DNA of 64,000 nt from Streptococcus halotolerans (GTDB taxonomy: Bacteria; Bacillota; Bacilli; Lactobacillales; Streptococcaceae), in contig NZ_CP014835.1 in assembly GCF_001598035.1 (NCBI RefSeq), forward strand, positions 310,001-374,000. Direction: 5' to 3'. Position numbers and translations under genes: made by a program. The notes under the pieces were generated by a model. That model was not told the origin of the DNA, ran no database searches, and saw nothing but the letters and a program-made list of their open reading frames with translations. Below, piece after piece: positions 42,471 to 53,715 of this stretch (position 1 is the stretch's first letter; every line of letters begins with the position of its first letter).

Positions 42471-43901
42471 ATGAAACTATTCTTTACTTTTTTGCAGATA
42501 TCACAGCTCATTTTTTTAGTGCTGTTGATTGCTTATGCCAGTTTTTTAATAGTTTCTATCGTTATTGGAGGGGTCCATCTTTATGAAAAGCGAAAAAGTA
42601 AAGCCAATTTAGCGCATTGTTCGAGCGATATTGCGGTTTCTATTATAGTTCCAGCCTATAATGAGGCAATGACTATTATCAGTTCGATTGATTCTTTACT
42701 TCATCTTGATGATGACAACTATGAAATTATCGTGGTTGATGATGGTTCTATTGATCAAACGTCAGAGTTGTTAAAAGATCACTTCCAACTCTCTCTTCAT
42801 CCAAAAGATATCAATCAACACATCCTGACTAAGCCCTGTAAAGCGGTCTATAAAGGAGAAGCCAATGGCATACAGCTTACCTTGATTAGTAAAGAAAATG
42901 GAGGTAAGGGAGATGCTTTAAATATGGGAATCAATGCTTCTTGTTATGACTATTTTGTGTGCTTGGATGCAGATTCAATGTTGCAGGCAGATTCTTTAAC
43001 CCAAATTGTGAAAATAGTCCGTCAAGATCCAACAGTAGTGGCAGTAGGTGGCTTAGTCCAAGTTGCTCAAGGGGTTAAAATTGAAAAGGGACAAGTGGTC
43101 TCTTACCATCTTCCTTGGCATGTGATTCCTTGTGTTCAAGCGATTGAATATGATTCTTCATTTTTAGGAGCTCGTATTTTCCTAGATTATTTGAAAGCTA
43201 ATTTGATTATTTCGGGTGCTTTTGGTCTTTTCAAAAAGGATGTGGTGAAAGCTGTCGGTGGATACGATACACAGACTCTTGGAGAAGATATGGAGTTGGT
43301 CATGAAACTACATTTTTTCTGTCGCAATAATCAGATTCCATATCGTATTTGTTATGAGACAGATGCGATTTGCTGGAGTCAGGCGCCAACTAGTTTAGGA
43401 GATTTAAGAAAGCAGAGACGGCGTTGGTTTTTAGGTCTTTATCAATGTTTGAAAAAATATAAAAGTATTTTTGTCAATTATCGTTTTGGGGCAGTTGGGT
43501 CTATTTCGTACATGTATTATATTTTATTTGAATTATTATCTCCTTTTTTTGAACTTTTTGGAATTGGAGTCGTTTTATTAGCCCTAATATTCCACCAACT
43601 CAATGTTCCCTTTTTCTTTTCTCTCATTTCGCTGTATATTTTTTATTGTATTTTAATTACTTTAACGGCTTTTTTGCATCGTATTTATTCTCAAAAACTA
43701 ATGATTGGGATTATGGATATCGTCAAAGTTATTTATATAGCTATTTTTCGATATCTCGTGTTACACCCTATATTGACTTTAGTTAAAGTAGCTGGCATTA
43801 TTGGCTATCGCGAGCATAAGAATGTTTGGGGGCAACTGAAACGCGAAATTCAGATGCAGGAATACGATCATTCACTTTCTCAGAGGAGTTCAAAACAATA
43901 G
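42471..43901 (+). CDS. Processive family-2 glycosyltransferase (polysaccharide synthase)
   Basis: A 476-residue membrane glycosyltransferase. One N-terminal membrane segment (about 8-33) precedes a GT-A domain with VPAYNE (60-65), DDG (90-92), the DAD metal site (166-168), GED (271-273) as catalytic-base motif and QRRRW (315-319), the QxxRW acceptor motif of cellulose/chitin/hyaluronan-type synthases. About three helices follow (345-430). GGAGG precedes the ATG. It is the synthase core of the operon. The polymer cannot be read from sequence; hyaluronan synthase HasA differs in layout, and no PilZ domain for c-di-GMP is seen. Confidence 0.88.
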   Translation: MKLFFTFLQISQLIFLVLLIAYASFLIVSIVIGGVHLYEKRKSKANLAHCSSDIAVSIIVPAYNEAMTIISSIDSLLHLDDDNYEIIVVDDGSIDQTSELLKDHFQLSLHPKDINQHILTKPCKAVYKGEANGIQLTLISKENGGKGDALNMGINASCYDYFVCLDADSMLQADSLTQIVKIVRQDPTVVAVGGLVQVAQGVKIEKGQVVSYHLPWHVIPCVQAIEYDSSFLGARIFLDYLKANLIISGAFGLFKKDVVKAVGGYDTQTLGEDMELVMKLHFFCRNNQIPYRICYETDAICWSQAPTSLGDLRKQRRRWFLGLYQCLKKYKSIFVNYRFGAVGSISYMYYILFELLSPFFELFGIGVVLLALIFHQLNVPFFFSLISLYIFYCILITLTAFLHRIYSQKLMIGIMDIVKVIYIAIFRYLVLHPILTLVKVAGIIGYREHKNVWGQLKREIQMQEYDHSLSQRSSKQ

Positions 43902-45119
43902 AAGGCATAGGATAGGTTTTTTAAAGGATTGTCATAAAAAACTTTATCTGTAAAAATATCCTTAAAATAGTCGCGCCCAAGGTATGAAGTAAGTATTGTT
44001 TGTAGACATCGAAAAACACCATCACAAAATCAATCAAAGTAGTAAACTTAAAGATAGGAACTACGATGATTGATTTTATTTTTTTATAGAAGATATGTAG
44101 GCATTTATGACGAACGATGTTGAAAAATTGGAAAGTCAGTTCCTATTAACTCTAGGAGTTATTCTATTAGCAACTGTCTTATATGTTTTTAGACAAGGGT
44201 AAATAAACTTTCAGCATTTTCCTCTTTGCAAGAGTTTTCGCCTTGGAAAGACTTTCTAGAAGGTAGGTTATCTATTTCCCAGCTTTCAAGCCATGCTGCT
44301 TAGCTGTTTCTAGTAAGCTCATGGTGACGCAGAGTCACCTCTAGTTCTTCGTTTCCATGTAGAAATATCTCAAATAATAGGTCAGCTGGCTGTTGCTTTC
44401 TAAGTCTCTATAAGTGAGGAGTAGTGGCGGTGTCAATAGCTTCTTTCACAAGAAAGGAGGACGGCATAATATCATAGAATGAAACAAGAATAAGGCAACA
44501 ATACTTCAAGAAAAGTGCAGCAACGAAGCGATAGTTTGCTGAGGTATGTTACGAAAATCTGGTGAATGTATCATATAACATGATATCATCATGGTGTCGT
44601 CGTTATATGGTTTTTGTTTCATGTTATGATACTGACTAGAGTCTATGTGTTAGTTGGTGATCACTTTGTCAGAAAAGAACCGCAGTTAAGTGGATGATAG
44701 ATTAGATCCTGGTTTTTGAATTGAATGCCATATGACATTATAAGAAGTGGTGAAGAGAGATAAATTTAGCAATAAGCTGGAGCTTCTTAGGGATGACTGG
44801 CTTTATTGTAGAAATGAGTCTTGCTAAGAACAAAAAGGGAACGCTGGTTAGTTAGGGAGATTTCGTTGGAGACGAGTCGAAATAGACTGAAGAACAAAGG
44901 GTTATTAAGTTCTTGTTGAGGTGTTTCAATAAAAATGGCTATTTGGAAATAGTCTGACAATAGTTAAAAAAGGACGTTACTCATTCATTTAAGTTGTTAT
45001 TTTTAAATTGTGAAAAAATTTAGGGTACCGGAAGGGGTTCTTTGAAGTATAAGTCGCATTTTCTTTAAAAATACGGTAAAATAGTTCTGTTATAAAACGT
45101 CAAAAGAAAAGATAAAGTT
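43902..45119 (+). other. 1.2-kb stretch without a firm gene
   Basis: It contains a possible 31-residue membrane peptide (44107), a segment near 44497-44550 that resembles one at 59303-59365 (shared TCAAGAAAAGT and CTGAGGT), and a hairpin CATATAAC/GTTATATG (about 44572-44618) ending in GTTTTTG. Immediately before mvaK1 a TAAAAT at 45077-45082 may be a -10. No tRNA or IS was seen. Confidence 0.45.
44107..44202 (+). CDS. Possible 31-residue membrane peptide
   Basis: An ATG frame of 31 codons: an acidic N-terminus (TNDVEKLESQ), a single hydrophobic helix (FLLTLGVILLATVLYVF) and a short RQG end. Charge layout and size resemble small membrane peptides or type I toxins, but the ribosome site is weak (GTAGG) and no antisense promoter is obvious. 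May be chance. Confidence 0.3.
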   Translation: MTNDVEKLESQFLLTLGVILLATVLYVFRQG

Positions 45120-45995
45120 ATGAAATCTATTGGAATAGGTAAGTCACATAGTAAGATCATTTTGATGGGAGAACATTCTGTTGTCTATGGTTTTCCAGCT
45201 ATTGCCTTGCCGCTCAAAAATATTGAAGTGACCTGTCAATTAACACCAGCTAAACAGTCGCTAAAAATGACCATTGCTGATCCTTTGGTTACGGCTATTT
45301 TTGCTGCTTTAGAGTATTTGGAAATCTCACATGCAAAAATAAAGTATGAGATTATCTCATCCGTTCCACAAAGACGTGGGATGGGGTCTTCAGCAGCGGT
45401 AGCAATTGCCGCTATTCGCTCTGTTTTTGATTACTATGAACGGGATTTGGACACTCAAACCTTAGAGATATTGGTTAATCAGGCAGAAATTATTGCTCAC
45501 ACTAATCCAAGCGGTCTTGACGCTAAGACCTGTTTAAGCGATAAGGCCATTAAATTCATTCGAAATATCGGATTTTCAACCCTAGAAGTTGATTTGGATG
45601 CCTATCTCGTCATTGCTGATACAGGCATTCATGGTCATACTAGAGAGGCAGTTGAAAAAGTTGAAAGCCAAGAGGAAAAAGCATTGCCATTATTACATGG
45701 ACTCGGTCAGTTGGCCGATGCCTTTGAAGAAGCCCTTGCCGACAAAAACTTAGAACGTATGGGCTTGGCGATGAACCATGCCCACGATTTACTAGATGAA
45801 TTAGGTGTGTCAAGTCCAGAATCTAACCATCTCGTGCAGATTGCTAGAGAAGGGAAAGCTCTGGGTGCCAAGATGTCAGGTGGGGGTCTAGGCGGTTGTA
45901 TCATCGCTCTCGTCCATACCAATGAAGAAGCAGAGCAGCTATCTCAAGTATTAGAAAAAGAAGGAGCCGTTAACACATGGATCGAAAACCTGTAA
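45120..45995 (+). CDS. mvaK1: Mevalonate kinase
   Basis: A 291-residue GHMP kinase that phosphorylates mevalonate at O5 with ATP, third step of the mevalonate route to isopentenyl diphosphate. KIILMGEHSVVYGFPAIALP is at the N-terminus, the GHMP ATP loop PQRRGMGSSAAVAIA near residue 82 and the third GHMP motif KMSGGGLGGCIIAL near 252. First gene of a five-gene operon; its stop overlaps the next start by 19 bases. The ribosome site is weak (GATAAAG), which may limit its translation. Confidence 0.95.
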   Translation: MKSIGIGKSHSKIILMGEHSVVYGFPAIALPLKNIEVTCQLTPAKQSLKMTIADPLVTAIFAALEYLEISHAKIKYEIISSVPQRRGMGSSAAVAIAAIRSVFDYYERDLDTQTLEILVNQAEIIAHTNPSGLDAKTCLSDKAIKFIRNIGFSTLEVDLDAYLVIADTGIHGHTREAVEKVESQEEKALPLLHGLGQLADAFEEALADKNLERMGLAMNHAHDLLDELGVSSPESNHLVQIAREGKALGAKMSGGGLGGCIIALVHTNEEAEQLSQVLEKEGAVNTWIENL

Positions 45996-46909
45996 AGGTC
46001 AAATCGTACGCCAATATTGCCATTATTAAATATTGGGGAAAAGCAGATGCTGACAGAATGATTCCTTCCACCAGCAGCATTTCGCTGACTTTGGAAAATA
46101 TGTTCACTGAAACGCAATTAACACCTTTGGATAAGGCAAGTTCAGATGAATTTTATATCGGAGATGTCAAACAAGGAGCTGATGAACTTAATAAAATGAG
46201 TAAGGTCCTTGACCTCTTTCGTCAAGACCCGTCAGAGTTTGTCAAAATAGAGACTTGGAATAATATGCCAACAGCTGCAGGACTGTCATCAAGTTCCTCT
46301 GGTTTGTCAGCTCTTGTTAAAGCAGCTAATGACTACTTTGACGCTAATAAGTCACAAAGTGAGCTGGCTCAAATGGCTAAGTTTGCCTCTGGTTCTTCTT
46401 CACGCTCTTTCTTTGGCCCTTTAGCGGCTTGGGATAAAACGACTGGAGACATTTACCGCGTTGAGACTGACCTCAAACTTGGTATGATTATGCTAGTTTT
46501 GAACGACCAAAGAAAATCTATTTCAAGTCGTGAAGGCATGAAACGTGCTTCAGAAACGTCAGGTTACTTCTCAGAGTGGATCAGGCAGTCCGAGCAAGAT
46601 TACAAGGATATGCTGACCTATCTAAAAGCTAATGACTTTGAAAAAGTTGGAGAATTAACAGAAGCTAATGCTCTCCGTATGCATGAAACGAACCATCAGG
46701 CCCAGCCAGCCTTTTCTTATCTAACTGACAAAACTCAGGAAGCTATGGACTTGGTCAGAAACTTACGTCAAGCTGGTGCGAAATGTTACTTTACCATGGA
46801 TGCAGGACCAAATGTCAAAGTGCTTTGCCTAGAAAAAGATATGGAAGACTTGGCGGCTATCTTCCAAAAACATTATCAAGTGATTACTTCTCCAACAAAG
46901 GTGCTGTAA
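45977..46909 (+). CDS. mvaD: Diphosphomevalonate decarboxylase
   Basis: A 310-residue GHMP-fold enzyme that decarboxylates mevalonate-5-diphosphate to isopentenyl diphosphate using ATP. SYANIAIIKYWGK at 10-22 and TAAGLSSSSSGLSALV near 97 are the family's substrate and ATP motifs. The catalytic Asp is probably in FTMDAGPNVKVL near 274. It overlaps mvaK1 and ends one base before mvaK2, so the three are tightly coupled. Confidence 0.95.
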   Translation: MDRKPVKVKSYANIAIIKYWGKADADRMIPSTSSISLTLENMFTETQLTPLDKASSDEFYIGDVKQGADELNKMSKVLDLFRQDPSEFVKIETWNNMPTAAGLSSSSSGLSALVKAANDYFDANKSQSELAQMAKFASGSSSRSFFGPLAAWDKTTGDIYRVETDLKLGMIMLVLNDQRKSISSREGMKRASETSGYFSEWIRQSEQDYKDMLTYLKANDFEKVGELTEANALRMHETNHQAQPAFSYLTDKTQEAMDLVRNLRQAGAKCYFTMDAGPNVKVLCLEKDMEDLAAIFQKHYQVITSPTKVL

Positions 46910-46910
46910 G

Positions 46911-47909
46911 ATGATGAAAACCATCAGTGTTAAAACCGGAGGAAAGCTCTACCTTGCTGGAGAGTACGCCGTTTTGACTCCCGGAAAAACAGCTCTTATT
47001 AAAAACATCCCCCTTTACATGACAGCTCAGGTGAGTCAAGCGACTCACTTGCAGCTCAAGTCTGACATGTTTGATTATGCTGTGAATATGACAGCTGACA
47101 AAGGCTATGCTTTGATTCAAGAAAGCGTGCGTACGTTTGCTGCTTTCCTTGATAAGAAGGTGGAAGACTTAGTCCCCTTTGAATTGTCTATTTCAGGCAA
47201 GTTGGAAAAAGATGGTAAGAAGTTAGGAATCGGCTCGAGCGGGAGTGTCACGGTGCTCACCATTAAAGCGTTAGCAACTTTCTTTGACGTTCCCCTCAGT
47301 AAGGACCAGCTTTTCAAACTAGCTTCCTACACCTTGCTCAAGATGGGAGACAATGGTTCCATGGGAGATATCGCCTGTATTACCTACGACGACCTTGTCG
47401 CTTATACATCCTTTGAACGCAACGCCATTTCGTCTTTACTTTTAGAAAAATCCTTAAAAGAACTTTTGGCTATGGATTGGGGATACGAGATTGTCACTCT
47501 AAAGCCCAAGCTAACAGCTGATTTTTTAGTAGGGTGGACTGCTCAGCCAGCATTGTCTAGTCAGATGATTAAAGATCTCAAAAATCATATTTCAGCTAGT
47601 TTTCTAGAGCAGACACAAAAGCAAGTTTTATGTGCTAAAGCAGCTTTAATAAAAGGCGATAAAGACATTCTAAAAGAATCTTTAGAAACAGTTAGCGATC
47701 TACTAGCTTCACTTAGCCCAGCTATTTACACGGACAAATTATTGGCACTCAAAGAAGCTAGTCAAGATTTGGATGCTATCGCCAAGTCTTCAGGAGCAGG
47801 TGGTGGCGATTGTGGCATTGCCTTGTCTTTTAATCCTGAAAACACAGCCATCTTAAAAGAGTGCTGGAAAAAAGCTGGAATTGAGATTCTCTATCAAGAA
47901 AGTTGGTAA
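46911..47909 (+). CDS. mvaK2: Phosphomevalonate kinase
   Basis: A 332-residue GHMP kinase that adds the second phosphate to phosphomevalonate. KLYLAGEYAVLTPGKTALI near the N-terminus, the ATP loop KLGIGSSGSVTVL near 104 and the C-terminal SSGAGGGDCGIAL near 295 are diagnostic. Two consecutive ATG codons open the frame. Middle gene of the operon. Confidence 0.95.
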   Translation: MMKTISVKTGGKLYLAGEYAVLTPGKTALIKNIPLYMTAQVSQATHLQLKSDMFDYAVNMTADKGYALIQESVRTFAAFLDKKVEDLVPFELSISGKLEKDGKKLGIGSSGSVTVLTIKALATFFDVPLSKDQLFKLASYTLLKMGDNGSMGDIACITYDDLVAYTSFERNAISSLLLEKSLKELLAMDWGYEIVTLKPKLTADFLVGWTAQPALSSQMIKDLKNHISASFLEQTQKQVLCAKAALIKGDKDILKESLETVSDLLASLSPAIYTDKLLALKEASQDLDAIAKSSGAGGGDCGIALSFNPENTAILKECWKKAGIEILYQESW

Positions 47910-47911
47910 GC

Positions 47912-49471
<1,560 letters not shown>

Positions 49472-49482
<11 letters not shown>

Positions 49483-50746
49483 GTCTCAATTTTTGGAGCA
49501 AGGCTTTAGAGGTTTCCAAGTTCATGTGTTTTTCTTTTAAGAGCTCTTGAACTAATGGTCCAACTTCTTTGTCTTTGGCACCAGCAAGAAGTGCTAAGGA
49601 TTTAGCCTGTAATTTCATGTGCCCTGCTTGGATTCCCGTTGAGGTCAAAGCCTTCAGGGCTGCAAAGTTTTGCGCTAAACCAAGTGATGCAATCAAGCTA
49701 GCAAGTTCTTTAGCGTTAGGATTGCCTAACAAGTCATGAGCGACTTGAACGGTTGGATTGAGACCAATAGAACCACCTCTAGTGGCGATTGGCATTGGTA
49801 AAGTCATATGTCCCTTGATAGTGGCAGCTTCTTCATCGTAACTCCAGTGGCTCAACCCTCTGTACTGACCATCTCGGCTAGCATAGGCATGAGCACCAGC
49901 TTCAATCGCACGCCAGTCGTTACCTGTTGCCATAACCAAAGCGTCAATGCCATTAAAAATGCCTTTATTATGAGTGCTAGCACGATAGGAGTCAACTTGT
50001 GCTAGTCGACTGGCCATGACCAGTTTTTGCGCCAGGTGATGCGCCTCTTCCTTATTCCGACTAAGGCTAGAAATATTAACTTGACAGTCAGCTGAAACTA
50101 AACTTTCTGTAGCATAGTTAGAGAGGATGGCCATTAGAGATTGTCCTTGGGACAATTCTTCTAAAGAAGGAACCAGGGCTTCCATCATGGTGTTGACCAT
50201 GTTAGCTCCCATAGCTTCTTGGGTATCCACTGAAACATAAACTATAAGAAAGTCTTCTTTTGGCTCTAACCAGAGGTTTCGAGTACCGCCACCACGTTTG
50301 ACGATGGAAGGGTGGGCTTGATTCGCTAGGCTAAGCAAGAAGGCCTTTTTCTCTAAAATACTAGCAGTGGCCTCGTCAACATTAGGCACTTCAAAGAGGG
50401 CAACCTGTCCAATCATTTGACGATTATGGACAGTGGTTGTAAAACCTCCTGAACGTTTAATCATTTTAGCGGCGAAGCTAGCAGCAGCTACTACAGAAGG
50501 TTCTTCCGTCACCATAGGTAAGTGATAGGTTTTACCATTGACCAAAAAGTCAGGGGCGATGGCAAAAGGTAGAGACAGCTCAGAAACGACATTTTCGGCC
50601 ATTTGATTCGCTGTTTCTAGCGGTAATTTTTTCTGTTGTTGTAGAATCTCTTGGCTCTCTTCTTTGAGCAAGCCAAACTCTCTAATCAGGTCAATCCGTT
50701 CTTGTGGGCTTTTTTTAGCAAAGCCAGTCCATTTTAAATTAGTCAT
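49472..50746 (-). CDS. mvaA: HMG-CoA reductase, class II
   Basis: A 424-residue enzyme reducing HMG-CoA to mevalonate, of the bacterial class II length. The catalytic Glu is probably in FATTVHNRQM-adjacent sequence (about residues 95-105). The Lys/Asn region DSYRASTHNKGIFNGIDALV (about 262-281) and the cofactor region with VMATGNDWRAIEAG are recognisable. The catalytic His is expected near the C-terminal GHMKLQAKSLALLAGA. It overlaps mvaS by eight bases. Confidence 0.94.
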
Positions 50747-51914
50747 GTTCTTTTCTCACATAGATGCGTTGATGATTTTGGATTTGTTCTAAGGCGAAGC
50801 TCCCTGTATCATAAGTGTCAAACTTGGCATTTCCTTCTTCAGTCAAATCAGGTTCTTCATAAAAGAGTTTTTCATAAGCACTGATACTAAGAGCGCTACG
50901 CTTCTCCAAGTCAGCTGTGCGATCACTGCGGAGCATTTCCTTAAAACCATCTATCAAGTGAAGGGAGAAAATTTCAGAAACAGCGCCAGAGCCATATGAA
51001 AAGAGCCCAATTTTATCACCAGCTTGGAGTGTTTGACTATTTTCTAAAAGAGACAGTAAGCCTAAATAGAGCGATCCGGTATAGATATTGCCGACTTTTC
51101 GACTATATTGAATTGAAGCCTCAAACTGATCGGTCAAGTGGTTTTTAAACGATTCATCTAAGTCCTTAGGCATGATTTTTTTGAGTCCTTTTAAGGCTAA
51201 CTTAGGGTATGGCAAGTGGAAGCAAAAAGCAGCAAAATCTTCTAAGTTGGCTTGATGTCGTTTTTGGTACTCGGCCCAAGTTGTTTTGAGACTATCTAAA
51301 TATTGTTTGGTTGAGTAAATACCATCAACAAAGGGTGTTGTTGAATAGTTTGGACGCCAGAAATCATAGATATCACGGGTTTGAGCGACATTGTCATCTG
51401 AGAAAGCGGCAATGCGAGGATTGGAAGTTACTAACATGGCGACAGCTCCTGCCCCCTGAGTGGCTTCACCAGCAGATGCGATACCATATTTGGCGATGTC
51501 ACTTGCGATAACGAGCACTTTGCGGTCAGGATTTTTTTCCACATGCAATTTAGCATAGTTTAGCCCTGCGGTTCCTGCGTAGCAAGCTTCTTTCATTTCC
51601 ACAGAACGAGCAAAGGGTTGGATACCAAGGAGTTGATGAACATAGACGCTGGCTGCTTTGGATTGGTCAATACCGGATTCCGTCGCTACGATAACCATGT
51701 CAATAGTTGTCTTGTCGTCATCTGTCAAAATAGTTTGAGCAGCAGAAGCCGCCAAGGTGACAATATCTTCTGTAATCGGTGTGATACTTAAGGCATCCAA
51801 CATCAGACCTGTTGTGTATTTTTCGATTTTTTGCCCACGGGCTTGGGCCAATTCTTCTAACTTTAAAACGTACTGACTGGTTGCAAAACCAATCTTATCA
51901 ATTCCGATGGTCAT
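50739..51914 (-). CDS. mvaS: HMG-CoA synthase
   Basis: A 391-residue thiolase-fold enzyme that condenses acetyl-CoA with acetoacetyl-CoA. The catalytic triad lies at the positions known for the enterococcal enzyme: Glu79 (VATESGID), Cys111 (KEACYAGT) and His233 (CFHLPYPK). First gene of the mvaS-mvaA operon, divergent from thyA. GAAGG lies just upstream of the ATG on the minus strand. It commits acetyl-CoA to isoprenoids for undecaprenyl phosphate and quinone-type lipids. Confidence 0.95.
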   Translation of the reverse strand: MTIGIDKIGFATSQYVLKLEELAQARGQKIEKYTTGLMLDALSITPITEDIVTLAASAAQTILTDDDKTTIDMVIVATESGIDQSKAASVYVHQLLGIQPFARSVEMKEACYAGTAGLNYAKLHVEKNPDRKVLVIASDIAKYGIASAGEATQGAGAVAMLVTSNPRIAAFSDDNVAQTRDIYDFWRPNYSTTPFVDGIYSTKQYLDSLKTTWAEYQKRHQANLEDFAAFCFHLPYPKLALKGLKKIMPKDLDESFKNHLTDQFEASIQYSRKVGNIYTGSLYLGLLSLLENSQTLQAGDKIGLFSYGSGAVSEIFSLHLIDGFKEMLRSDRTADLEKRSALSISAYEKLFYEEPDLTEEGNAKFDTYDTGSFALEQIQNHQRIYVRKEHD

Positions 51915-52110
51915 AAAACCCTTCCTTCATCTCTTCATAAAATGTTTTAGTAATTAAATTGTAACATAAAACGAGCCGTTGCTTGTTATTTTGGCATATG
52001 ATTTGATAAAAGTGATGGAATGATTTAATAACTATTTTTCTAGTGGAAAAAAAGAGTAAAATTCGATAAACTATACTAGTTATAGAAAAATAAACGAGGT
52101 AACTGAGTCC

Positions 52111-52950
52111 ATGACAAAAGCAGATGATATTTTTAAAGCCAATATTAAGCGTATCTTAGACGAGGGTGTCATGTCTGAACAGGCTCGTCCCAAGTATAAG
52201 AATGGTCAAACGGCTAATTCAAAGTATGTGACCGGAGCATTTGCGGAGTATGATTTAGCAAAGGGAGAGTTTCCTATTACCACTTTGCGTCCAATTCCTA
52301 TAAAATCTGCTATTAAAGAAATTCTTTGGATTTATCAAGATCAATCTAATAGTCTGGATGTTTTAGAAGAAAAGTACAATGTTCACTATTGGAATGATTG
52401 GGAAGTTGGTGACAGTCGGACGATAGGAGAGCGTTACGGAGCTGTCGTTAAAAAACATGACATTATCCATAAGATTTTGAAGCAACTGGAAGAAAATCCA
52501 TGGAATCGTCGTAATGTCATCTCGCTTTGGGATTATGAGGCTTTTGAAGAAACAGGTGGTCTCCTCCCTTGTGCCTTTCAAACCATGTTTGATGTTCGAC
52601 GGGTAGATGGCGATATTTACTTGGATGCAACGTTGACCCAACGTTCAAATGATATGTTGGTAGCGCATCATATTAATGCCATGCAATACGTTGCTCTTCA
52701 GATGATGATTGCCAAACATTTTGGTTGGAAGGTTGGGAAATTCTTTTATTTCATTAACAACCTTCATATTTATGATAATCAATTTAACCAAGCTAATGAG
52801 TTATTAAAACGTGAACCCAGTGTTCATCAGCCACGATTGGTATTAAACGTTCCAGATAAGACTAATTTCTTTGATATTAAAGCAGAAGATTTTCAATTGG
52901 TGGATTACGATCCTGTTAAGCCACAATTAACATTTGATTTAGCTATCTAG
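52111..52950 (+). CDS. thyA: Thymidylate synthase
   Basis: A 279-residue enzyme methylating dUMP to dTMP with methylene-tetrahydrofolate. The catalytic Cys is C154 in [13 protein letters not shown]; note PCA where many enzymes have [13 protein letters not shown] (phosphate binding) and [14 protein letters not shown] near the C-terminus are typical. A TATACT at 52072-52077 is a likely -10. It is followed by dihydrofolate reductase, which regenerates the folate it oxidises. Confidence 0.95.
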   Translation: MTKADDIFKANIKRILDEGVMSEQARPKYKNGQTANSKYVTGAFAEYDLAKGEFPITTLRPIPIKSAIKEILWIYQDQSNSLDVLEEKYNVHYWNDWEVGDSRTIGERYGAVVKKHDIIHKILKQLEENPWNRRNVISLWDYEAFEETGGLLPCAFQTMFDVRRVDGDIYLDATLTQRSNDMLVAHHINAMQYVALQMMIAKHFGWKVGKFFYFINNLHIYDNQFNQANELLKREPSVHQPRLVLNVPDKTNFFDIKAEDFQLVDYDPVKPQLTFDLAI

Positions 52951-53022
52951 TGATTTTATGTCAGCATTTTTGCTTAAATTTTGCTAGAATAAAAATGATA
53001 GATATTAAAAAGTAGGAAGCAA

Positions 53023-53526
53023 ATGAGCAAAGATATTATTGCCATATGGGCAGAAGATAACCATCATTTAATTGGTCACAAAGACAGCTTGCCATGGCGT
53101 CTACCAAAGGAATTAAAACATTTTAAAGACACCACCATGGGGCAAGTCTTGCTGATGGGAAGGGTGACTTTCGAGGGAATGAACCGCCGCGTTCTTCCTG
53201 GAAGACAGACTATCGTTTTGACGAGGGATAAAGACTACCAAGCTGACGATGTTATTGTCCTACACTCAAAAGCAGAAGTGCTTGATTGGTTTGACAACCA
53301 AGACAAAACCTTGTTTATTGTTGGCGGAGCTCGTATTTATCAGAGCTTTTTATCGGTGGCTAATAAGTTATTAAAGACGGAAGTCGATGGTGTTTTTGAA
53401 GGGGATACCTATTTTCCTGATTATCCCGAAACAGACTTTGAACTAGTTTCTGAAAGATTTTTTGAAAAAGACGACAAAAACGCATATAACTTTACAGTTA
53501 AAGAATTGGTAAGGAAGGTGAAGTAA
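53023..53526 (+). CDS. folA: Dihydrofolate reductase
   Basis: A 167-residue enzyme reducing dihydrofolate with NADPH. AIWAEDNHHLIGHKDSLPWRLPKELKHFKDTT holds the substrate loop (cited parts: GHKDSLPWRLPKELKHFK, catalytic Asp in the LKHFKDTT helix region is replaced by the usual Glu/Asp position). LMGRVTFEGM and FIVGGARIYQSFL are the cofactor motifs. AGGAAG precedes the ATG. Target of trimethoprim. Next gene is a small membrane protein, then clpX. Confidence 0.94.
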   Translation: MSKDIIAIWAEDNHHLIGHKDSLPWRLPKELKHFKDTTMGQVLLMGRVTFEGMNRRVLPGRQTIVLTRDKDYQADDVIVLHSKAEVLDWFDNQDKTLFIVGGARIYQSFLSVANKLLKTEVDGVFEGDTYFPDYPETDFELVSERFFEKDDKNAYNFTVKELVRKVK

Positions 53527-53529
53527 GCC

Positions 53530-53700
53530 ATGCAGCGTAGTTTATTTGGTGTTTTTACCGCATGTTTGGCGATCATCTGCTTTTTATGCGCATTGCCAGC
53601 GTTCAAAAAAAACCGATACGGATTAGGAGTCATTTTTTTATTAAATGCCTTTACAAATCTAGTTAATACGATTCATGCCTTTTACGGTACACTATTTTAG
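53530..53700 (+). CDS. 56-residue two-helix membrane protein between folA and clpX
   Basis: Opens with MQRSLFGVFTACLAIICFLCA (first helix about 4-23), a basic hinge KKNRYG, a second helix (about 32-46) and a short tail. GGAAGG lies about ten bases upstream inside the end of folA. A small protein in this slot is known in other streptococci, so the gene is probably real and co-transcribed. Function unknown. Confidence 0.72.
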   Translation: MQRSLFGVFTACLAIICFLCALPAFKKNRYGLGVIFLLNAFTNLVNTIHAFYGTLF

Positions 53701-53715
53701 GAGATAAGAAAAATC

